Assembly: GCF_004217415.1 (NCBI RefSeq)
Contig: NZ_SHLI01000001.1
Span: forward strand, 1,426,001 to 1,490,000
Direction of reading: 5' to 3'
Length of the DNA: 64,000 nucleotides
Origin: Spiribacter vilamensis
GTDB taxonomy: Bacteria > Pseudomonadota > Gammaproteobacteria > Nitrococcales > Nitrococcaceae
Part shown: in pieces, positions 58,156 through 64,000 of the stretch
Layout of the letters: every line of letters starts with the position of its first letter
Position numbering within the stretch: position 1 is the stretch's first letter
Translations under genes and position numbers: made by a program
Notes under the pieces: model-generated
What the model was told of the DNA's origin: nothing
Database searches by the model: none
Seen by the model: the letters and a program-made list of their open reading frames with translations, nothing else

Positions 58156-59909
58156 TGGAGACCATCGCCGACCGTCTCAACGCCTATCGCCATGCCGGGC
58201 ACCCGGTACGCGATCACCTGCTGAAAAGCCGCGACGCCATCGCCGCTGCCGATCCGCACAACGCCTGGATCAGCGTCATCGACGAGCCCACCCTGGCGGG
58301 AATGATCGACTGGCTGGAGCGGCAACCGCCATCGCTGCCGCTCTACGGCGTGCCTTTCGCGGTCAAGGACAATATCGACGTGGCGGGGCTGCCCACCACC
58401 GCGGGCTGCCCGGCGTATTGCTACTGGCCAGACGCGCACGCCGCCGTGGTCGAGCGGCTGGTCCGCGCCGGTGCCGTGCCACTCGGCAAGACCAACCTCG
58501 ATCAGTTCGCCACCGGCCTGGTGGGCAGCCGCTCGCCCTACGGCGCCTGTCGCAACGCCTTCGACCGCGACCGGATCTCGGGCGGCTCCAGTGCCGGCTC
58601 GGCGGTGGCCGTGGCGCTGGGGCAGGTCGCCTTTGCGCTGGGTACGGATACCGCCGGCTCCGGGCGCGTACCTGCCGCCTTCAACAACCTCACAGGTCTC
58701 AAGCCGACCCGCGGCCGGCTGAGTACCCGCGGCGTGGTGCCCGCCTGTCGCAGCCTCGACTGCGTGACCCTCTTCGGACTCTGCAGCGACGACGTGCGCC
58801 GCGTCTTCGAGGTGGCGGACGGCTATGACCCCCTCGACCCGCAGGCGCGCCGTCCCGGACCGCCCACGTCTCTGCCGCCGGCGATCCCGACGGACGGCTT
58901 TCGATTCGGCGTCCCCCGCGACGAGGACCTGGAATTCTTCGGTGACGAGCACAGCGCCGCCGCGTTCCAACGCAGCATCCAGGCCCTGGAGGCCCTCGGT
59001 GGCGAGGCCCGGCGCATTGACCTGACGCCCTTCCTCGAGACCGCCCGCCTGCTCTACGAGGGCCCATGGGTGGCCGAGCGCTACAGCGCGATCCGCGGAT
59101 TTATCGAATCAGAACCCGATTCGCTACTGCCCGTGACCCGCCAGATCATCGGCGCCGGCGCCCATCCGAAGGCCTGTGATCTGTTCGATGCCGAGCACCG
59201 GCTGGCGGAGCTGCGGCGGACGACCGAAGCGGTCTGGGACCGGGTGGACTGCCTGGTCACCCCCACCGCCGGCCATCTGCCGACGCTGGCGGCGGTCGAG
59301 GCCGATCCGGTGGGCGTGAACAGCCAGCTCGGGTATTACACCAACTTCATGAACCTGCTCGACCTGAGCGCCGTCGCCGCTCCGGGCGGCTTTACCCCCG
59401 ACGGGCTGCCGTTCGGCCTTACCCTGGCGGCCCCGGCGTGCATGGACAGGGCGCTCATCGACCTGGCCGAGCGGCTGCAGCGTCACAGCCGGTTACCGCT
59501 CGGTGTGGGTGGCGGTGAAGATCGGATGGCGATCGCCGTGTGCGGCGCACACATGAGCGGCCTGCCCCTCAATCCGATGCTCACCGAGCGTGGCGGGCAT
59601 CACCTGCAGACCACCCGGACCGCCCCGTTGTATCGGCTCTATGCCCTGCCCGGCGGGCCACCCGAACGCCCGGGACTGGTCCGCGTCGACGCCGATGGCC
59701 AGGCGGTGGAAGTGGAGGTCTGGACGCTGCCCCGGCATCGCGTCGGGGATTTCCTGCAGACCATCCCGGCACCGCTGGGCCTGGGGCGGATCACGCTTGA
59801 GGACGGCAGCGACGTCACCGGCTTTGTCTGCGAGGCCTATGCCACCGAACAGGCCGAGGACATCTCGGCACTCGGATCGTGGCGGCGGTATCTGACGCGC
59901 TTGAAGTGA
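58155..59909 (+). CDS. atzF: Allophanate hydrolase
   Basis: 584 residues. Amidase-signature domain with Lys71 (FAVKDNID), the Ser pair in ISGGSSAG (145/146) and Ser169 (GTDTAGSG). The C-terminal domain ([43 protein letters not shown]) is the AtzF-type decarboxylase. It turns allophanate into ammonia and carbon dioxide, completing guanidine nitrogen release. Starts at the last base of the carboxylase stop. Confidence 0.94.
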   Translation: METIADRLNAYRHAGHPVRDHLLKSRDAIAAADPHNAWISVIDEPTLAGMIDWLERQPPSLPLYGVPFAVKDNIDVAGLPTTAGCPAYCYWPDAHAAVVERLVRAGAVPLGKTNLDQFATGLVGSRSPYGACRNAFDRDRISGGSSAGSAVAVALGQVAFALGTDTAGSGRVPAAFNNLTGLKPTRGRLSTRGVVPACRSLDCVTLFGLCSDDVRRVFEVADGYDPLDPQARRPGPPTSLPPAIPTDGFRFGVPRDEDLEFFGDEHSAAAFQRSIQALEALGGEARRIDLTPFLETARLLYEGPWVAERYSAIRGFIESEPDSLLPVTRQIIGAGAHPKACDLFDAEHRLAELRRTTEAVWDRVDCLVTPTAGHLPTLAAVEADPVGVNSQLGYYTNFMNLLDLSAVAAPGGFTPDGLPFGLTLAAPACMDRALIDLAERLQRHSRLPLGVGGGEDRMAIAVCGAHMSGLPLNPMLTERGGHHLQTTRTAPLYRLYALPGGPPERPGLVRVDADGQAVEVEVWTLPRHRVGDFLQTIPAPLGLGRITLEDGSDVTGFVCEAYATEQAEDISALGSWRRYLTRLK

Positions 59910-59931
59910 TGCCTTCAGTAATTGTGGATGA

Positions 59932-60180
59932 TCATTCGGACAAGTCCGGCGGCTCTCGCATCGGCTCCCGCCGGGGAACATCCAGCTCCACGCCACCCAG
60001 CGGCTCGACACGGCGACGGATAGTCTCGTAGAGCGATCCCGCCTCGGCATCGTCGCTGCTCAGGGCGACCCGCAGGATGTCCCGGGCCTCATCCTCCATG
60101 GAACGACCATGCTCGGCCGCCTGTATACGCAAGCGGTGCTTCAATGCTTCGTCGAGATGACGAATTGTCATTGCTGCCAT
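59932..60180 (-). CDS. FitA-like ribbon-helix-helix antitoxin, no toxin adjacent
   Basis: 82 residues. MTIRHLDEALKHRLRIQAAEHGRSMEDEARDILRVAL is the FitA/VapB-like ribbon-helix-helix. Normally a PIN-domain toxin follows with an ATGA overlap. Here an ATG does overlap the stop at the expected place (59933-59935), but it reads only MIIHNY before a TGA and the atzF end. The antitoxin is therefore an orphan or a remnant. Confidence 0.8.
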   Translation of the reverse strand: MAAMTIRHLDEALKHRLRIQAAEHGRSMEDEARDILRVALSSDDAEAGSLYETIRRRVEPLGGVELDVPRREPMREPPDLSE

Positions 60181-60300
60181 GACGAGCGCCTCTTTGCAGT
60201 CAGTGAGTGCAAACTATCCCCTGATATCAAGGCAAGCAAGGCGCTGGCGACGCGTCCGGAGTGATGCCTTATACTGCGGCCTTCCAAAGGAGTGCCTGCT

Positions 60301-61257
60301 ATGCCCCATCACCTCGGCGTTGTCATGGATCCCATCGAGGGGATCACCCCGTACAAGGACACTACGCTTGCCATGCTGCTCGAGGCGCAGCGGCGCGGCT
60401 GGACGATCCATTACTACACGCTCGCCGATTTATCCCTGCGCGACGGCGTGGCCTGGGGCGACGGGACGCGGCTTGAAGTCCGCGATGACAACCACGACTG
60501 GTTCACCATCGGCGAGCGCGAGGAGGCGCCGCTGGACCAGCTCGATGTCCTGCTCATGCGCAAGGACCCGCCGGTGGACAGCGCCTTTGTGTATGCCACA
60601 CATATCCTCGAGGTGGCCGAGCGCGCCGGTGTCCAGGTCATCAACCGCCCGTCGGGTCTGCGCAACGTGCAGGAGAAACTCGCCATCGCGAATTTCCCGC
60701 AGTGCTGCACCCCGACGGTGGTGGAAATGCGGGCCGCCCCGCTGCGGGCATTCATCGACGCCCAGGGGCAGGCCGTCCTCAAGCCGCTGCATGGCATGGG
60801 TGGCGAGGCGATCTTCGTCGTGAAGGCGGGCGACCCCAACACCAGCGTCATTATCGAGCAGCTCTCCGAGCGCGGGACACGCTATGTCATGGCCCAGCGC
60901 TATCTGCCGGAGATCAGTGACGGCGATCGCCGCATCCTGGTGGTGGACGGCCAACCAGTGGACTATGCCCTGGCGCGCCTGCCCGCCGCCGGCGAGAGCC
61001 GCGGCAACCTGGCCGCCGGCGGGCGGGGCGTCGCCCGACCGCTCACCGAGCGCGAGTACTGGATCGTCGACCAGGTCCGGCCGCTGCTCGCCGAGCAGGG
61101 GATCGTCTTCGCGGGGCTGGACGTTATCGGCGGCTATCTCACCGAGGTCAACGTCACCTCCCCGACCTGCGTCCGCGAGATCGACACCCAGCAGGGTGTG
61201 AACATCGCCGGTGAGCTGTTCGCCGTCATCGAGCGGCGGCTGAACGCCGATCGCTAG
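60301..61257 (+). CDS. gshB: Glutathione synthetase
   Basis: 318 residues. ATP-grasp enzyme: LGVVMDPIEGITPYKDTTLAMLLEAQRRG, LLMRKDPPVDSAFVYATHILE, VLKPLHGMGGEAIF and VTSPTCVREIDTQQGVNIAG. Joins gamma-glutamylcysteine and glycine. ATG 60301 follows AAGGAG by 8 nt. A TATACT box at 60270-60275 may be its -10. First gene of gshB-tonB-ruvX-pyrR-pyrB-pyrC. Confidence 0.96.
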   Translation: MPHHLGVVMDPIEGITPYKDTTLAMLLEAQRRGWTIHYYTLADLSLRDGVAWGDGTRLEVRDDNHDWFTIGEREEAPLDQLDVLLMRKDPPVDSAFVYATHILEVAERAGVQVINRPSGLRNVQEKLAIANFPQCCTPTVVEMRAAPLRAFIDAQGQAVLKPLHGMGGEAIFVVKAGDPNTSVIIEQLSERGTRYVMAQRYLPEISDGDRRILVVDGQPVDYALARLPAAGESRGNLAAGGRGVARPLTEREYWIVDQVRPLLAEQGIVFAGLDVIGGYLTEVNVTSPTCVREIDTQQGVNIAGELFAVIERRLNADR

Positions 61258-61263
61258 TCACTG

Positions 61264-61845
61264 ATGGAAGATGCCGCCCTGGTCCGTGATCGCCTGCTGA
61301 TGGCGATATTCGTGTCGGCGCTGGTGCACCTGATCGTGATTTTCGGGCCCGTCGGACCCGCCGGCCTGTCAGTACCCCGAATCGAGACTCGGGAGCCGCT
61401 CGAGGTGACCGTTCAGCCGGCTTCGACAACCCGGCAGCCGTCGCTGCGCCTGGTCACCGGCGCGGCCCGCGAGTCGTGGCCGACCCCATCGGCATCCAGC
61501 CCCCGGCAGCGCGCCGTCGACGGCACCACCGAGGATGCACCGACGGCGCGCTATTTGCGCGACTGGATCGTCCATACCGAGACGCTCGGCAACCGGGAGT
61601 ATCCGCGCGAGCTGATCGAGGCCGGCATCACGGGCCGTGTCGTCGTCGCCATCACGCTGACCGCGGATGGGGAGGTTGTCGATACACGGATCCTCGGCGG
61701 CAGCGATCATCCCGCCCTGCAGGATGCGGCCCGTTCACTGGTGCAGAGTGCCGCCCCCTACCCCGCGGTACCGCCCGAGGTCCTGCAGGGCAACGACGAG
61801 CTGATCGTCACCCGCACCTGGTCGTTCGGCGAGGGAGAGCGATGA
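61264..61845 (+). CDS. TonB-family protein
   Basis: 193 residues: short cytoplasmic start, one membrane helix (LLMAIFVSALVHLIVIFGPV), a short linker, and a C-terminal TonB domain (REYPRELIEAGITGRVVVAITLTADGEVVDTRILGGSDHPALQDAARSLVQ). The proline-rich spacer of classical TonB is brief. Probably couples to outer membrane processes. Stop overlaps the ruvX ATG. Confidence 0.88.
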   Translation: MEDAALVRDRLLMAIFVSALVHLIVIFGPVGPAGLSVPRIETREPLEVTVQPASTTRQPSLRLVTGAARESWPTPSASSPRQRAVDGTTEDAPTARYLRDWIVHTETLGNREYPRELIEAGITGRVVVAITLTADGEVVDTRILGGSDHPALQDAARSLVQSAAPYPAVPPEVLQGNDELIVTRTWSFGEGER

Positions 61846-62252
61846 GCAGTGGCACCTACCTCGGGTTCGATGCCGGCAGCAAGCGCCTCGGCATCGCCGC
61901 CGGTGAGGCCATCACCGGTAACGCCCGTGCGCTCGAGGTGTTCGAATGCCACGAGGGCACGCCCGACTGGTCACGACTCGAATCGCTGATCCGTGAGTGG
62001 CGCCCCACCGCGCTGGTGGTCGGCATCCCGCGTCACGCCGATGGCAGTGCCTCGCACAGTACCCGCCTCGCGGAGCGGTTTGCGGGGGAACTGGCGCGAC
62101 GCACCGGCTGCAGCGTCCATCGCATCGACGAGCACCTGTCGAGCCACGAGGCGCGGAGCGACCTGCGCCAGCGCGGTCGCCCGGCGAAGGTGATCGATGC
62201 CGAGGCGGCGCGTATCATCCTCGAGACTTGGCTAAGCGAGCAGACCCCGTAA
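61842..62252 (+). CDS. ruvX: Holliday junction resolvase-like RuvX (YqgF)
   Basis: 136 residues, RNase H-like fold. YLGFDAGSKRLGIAAGE, ALVVGIPRHADGSASHSTRLAERFAGEL, and IDEHLSSHEARSDLRQRGRPAKVIDAEAARIILETWL. Involved in pre-16S rRNA 5' end maturation. The usual upstream yqgE is not present. ATG overlaps the tonB stop; its own stop shares a base with pyrR. Confidence 0.93.
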   Translation: MSSGTYLGFDAGSKRLGIAAGEAITGNARALEVFECHEGTPDWSRLESLIREWRPTALVVGIPRHADGSASHSTRLAERFAGELARRTGCSVHRIDEHLSSHEARSDLRQRGRPAKVIDAEAARIILETWLSEQTP

Positions 62253-62761
62253 TGACAGACCTGCCCGACATCGAACCGCTATTAACCACCCTGACCGAGC
62301 GTGTCGCCGCGCTTGCCGAGGCGGAAGGCCCCGCACGATGCACGCTGGTCGGCATCCACCAGGGCGGCGCCTGGCTGGCACAGGCACTCCAGCAACGGCT
62401 GGGCTGGCAGGAGGCGCCGGGGACGCTGGATATCGCGTTCTATCGCGACGATCTTGCCCGGGGCGGCCTACCCGGCGCCGTAAGGCCATCGAAGATGCCG
62501 CTGGATATCGATGACCGGGTGATAATCCTCGTCGACGATATCCTCTACACCGGCCGGACCATTCGCGCCGCCCTGAACGAGATATTCGATTATGGCCGCC
62601 CGGCGGCGGTACGACTCGCGGTGTTGCTCGAGCGTCCGGGCCGCCAGCTGCCGATCGCGGCGGACATTGTCGCAGCGCCCATCGACCTCGCACCGGGCCA
62701 GCGCGTCAAGCTGCGCGGTCCCGATCCGCTGCACCTGGTGATCGAGGAGGCAAGCCCATGA
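62252..62761 (+). CDS. pyrR: PyrR bifunctional regulator/uracil phosphoribosyltransferase-like
   Basis: 169 residues. PRPP motif [28 protein letters not shown] and [16 protein letters not shown] are characteristic. In Gram-positive bacteria PyrR controls pyr mRNA attenuation; in gammaproteobacteria it is located with pyrB and its regulatory role is less clear. No attenuator is visible here. Overlaps pyrB by 4 nt. Confidence 0.93.
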   Translation: MTDLPDIEPLLTTLTERVAALAEAEGPARCTLVGIHQGGAWLAQALQQRLGWQEAPGTLDIAFYRDDLARGGLPGAVRPSKMPLDIDDRVIILVDDILYTGRTIRAALNEIFDYGRPAAVRLAVLLERPGRQLPIAADIVAAPIDLAPGQRVKLRGPDPLHLVIEEASP

Positions 62762-63726
62762 GCGTCCAACTCAACGAACGGGGCGAACTGCGCCATTTCC
62801 TGACCACCGAGGGGTTGGACCCGCGCCTGCTCACGCGCATCCTCGACACCGCCGAGTCGTTTGCCGGGGTCATCGGCAAATCGGTCAAGACCGTCCCGCT
62901 GCTGCGCGGTCGCACGGTGGTCAACCTGTTCTTCGAGTCGAGCACCCGCACCCGGACCACCTTCGAACTCGCCGCCAAGCGCCTCTCCGCCGATGTCCTC
63001 AACATCGCCGTCGACACCACCACCACCAAGGGCGAGAGCCTGCTCGACATGCTGCGCAATCTGCAGGCGATGCAGGCCGACATGTTCGTCATTCGCCATG
63101 ACCAGAGCGGCGCTGCGGAGTATTTCGCACGGCACGTCAACCCGGGCGTCGCCGTGCTCAACGCCGGTGACGGCTGGCATGCCCATCCCACCCAGGCGAT
63201 GCTCGATGCCTACACCATTCGGCAGCACAAGGGTGCGTTCGAGCCGTTGCGGATCGCCATTGTCGGCGACATCCGCCACTCGCGCGTGGCGCGCTCGCAG
63301 ATCCATGCCCTCAATGGCCTCGGCGCCGGCGAGGTCCGGGTGATTGCACCGAACACCCTGCTGCCGGCCGATGTGGATACGCTTGGCACGCATGTCTACA
63401 ACGACCTCGAGGCCGGACTGCGGGACGTGGATGTGGTCATCGCCCTGCGCCTGCAGCATGAACGCATGCAGGGGGCCCTGCTGCCCGGCGAGTCGGAATA
63501 CTTTCGCCACTACGGGCTCACCGAATCGCGTCTGCGCGCCGCCCACCCGGAGGCGATCGTCATGCACCCGGGCCCGATCAACCGCGGTGTAGAGATCGAC
63601 TCCGAGCTCGCCGACGGGCCGCGCTCGGTCATCCTCGACCAGGTCACCAACGGTATCGCGATCCGCATGGCGGTCATGACCATGGTGCTGGGCGTGCAGC
63701 CCGACAATCCGCGGGAGGCCTCATGA
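62758..63726 (+). CDS. pyrB: Aspartate carbamoyltransferase catalytic subunit
   Basis: 322 residues. Carbamoyl-phosphate site [46 protein letters not shown]. Starts pyrimidine synthesis from aspartate. It is coupled to the following dihydroorotase-like gene, as in Pseudomonas, where the two products form a complex. Confidence 0.97.
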   Translation: MSVQLNERGELRHFLTTEGLDPRLLTRILDTAESFAGVIGKSVKTVPLLRGRTVVNLFFESSTRTRTTFELAAKRLSADVLNIAVDTTTTKGESLLDMLRNLQAMQADMFVIRHDQSGAAEYFARHVNPGVAVLNAGDGWHAHPTQAMLDAYTIRQHKGAFEPLRIAIVGDIRHSRVARSQIHALNGLGAGEVRVIAPNTLLPADVDTLGTHVYNDLEAGLRDVDVVIALRLQHERMQGALLPGESEYFRHYGLTESRLRAAHPEAIVMHPGPINRGVEIDSELADGPRSVILDQVTNGIAIRMAVMTMVLGVQPDNPREAS

Positions 63727-64000
63727 GCCGCATCCTGATACGCAACGGCCGGTTGATCGACCCCGAGAGCGGGCTCGACGAAGTCGGCGATGTCGCCGTC
63801 GCGGATGGCCGCATCGTCCAGCTTGGTGGCCCCATCGACGACTTCACCCCGGACGAGTCCGTGGACGCCACGGATCGCTGGGTCATACCGGGACTGATCG
63901 ACCTGAGCGCACGGCTGCGCGAGCCGGGTGGTACCCGCAAGGCCGATATTGTCAGCGAGACCCGTGCCGCGGCCGCCGCGGGCATCACGACGCTGGTCAT
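63723..64000 (+). CDS. Non-catalytic dihydroorotase-like protein (pyrC'), 5' part
   Basis: Runs off the window after 92 codons: [30 protein letters not shown] and [36 protein letters not shown]. In active dihydroorotases the segment reads DLHVHLREPG; both zinc His are replaced ([10 protein letters not shown]). This marks the inactive DHOase-like partner that stabilises PyrB in Pseudomonas. The ATG overlaps the pyrB stop. Confidence 0.9.
   Translation, partial: MSRILIRNGRLIDPESGLDEVGDVAVADGRIVQLGGPIDDFTPDESVDATDRWVIPGLIDLSARLREPGGTRKADIVSETRAAAAAGITTLV

Noticed and set aside
54526-59909. Plain urea amidolyase system
   Set aside because: The two DUF1989 deiminase genes and the guanidine-I riboswitch are not needed for urea and fit guanidine degradation better.

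Overview
The window is a dense, GC-rich bacterial chromosome segment. Conserved blocks point to a gammaproteobacterium: osmC/yhfA beside crp, rpe-gph-trpEGDC, gshB-tonB-ruvX-pyrR-pyrBC, rplM-rpsI, and metK followed by an SAH riboswitch and ahcY. The high GC, acidic proteins and SAH riboswitch suggest an Ectothiorhodospiraceae-like halophile (Spiribacter/Halorhodospira/Halofilum type). That placement is inference; no rRNA is present to confirm it.

Layout. 1-1762: photolyase/cryptochrome-like gene (cut by the window edge), DUF2256 and a sirtuin, overlapping on the minus strand. 1867-4447: Bcr/CflA exporter, a kinase-fold orphan and an MlaC-like protein. 4441-8743: AttEFGH-like ABC system with a secreted lipocalin-like protein. 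8857-14790: Nudix, msrA, DUF2288, EamA transporter, SNF2/SWIM helicase, moaD. 14795-15696: AT-richer GNAT toxin-antitoxin-like pair bracketed by 20-bp near-identical direct repeats. 15737-16767: promoter, rplM, rpsI, tRNA-Gln(CTG) and terminator, apparently one transcript. 16756-23258: osmC, crp, trpCDGE, gph, rpe. 23286-24385: tetR-moaB. 24479-31867: membrane-lipid/photoprotection cluster (amine-oxidase-like flavoprotein, DUF1365, Cfa, MFS, NTF2-like, SDR, phrB). 31869-41965: purC, pyk-pgk-gap-tkt, metK, SAH riboswitch, ahcY, rsmE. 42030-43273: OmpA-like lipoprotein and a GNAT.

43245-59909 is the most interesting part. The 3' half is a guanidine-assimilation operon under a guanidine-I (ykkC) riboswitch: ABC permease and ATPase, two DUF1989 carboxyguanidine deiminase subunits, guanidine carboxylase and allophanate hydrolase. 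The substrate-binding protein that normally heads such an operon lies about 6 kb upstream, in a lower-GC block with a xylose-isomerase-like TIM barrel, a creatininase-family hydrolase, a divergent type-III glutamine-synthetase-like ligase, an arginase/agmatinase-family ureohydrolase and a nitrilase-family amidase. A convergent EFE/IPNS-like 2-oxoglutarate oxygenase and a divergent MarR-like regulator complete it. Related TGCA-containing motifs sit upstream of three of these transcription units, with a weaker one before the riboswitch. I propose that the block degrades a guanidino compound, possibly releasing free guanidine through the oxygenase, and feeds the riboswitch-controlled operon.

59932-64000: orphan FitA-like antitoxin, then gshB, tonB, ruvX, pyrR, pyrB and the start of a non-catalytic dihydroorotase-like pyrC, without the yqgE often found between tonB and ruvX.
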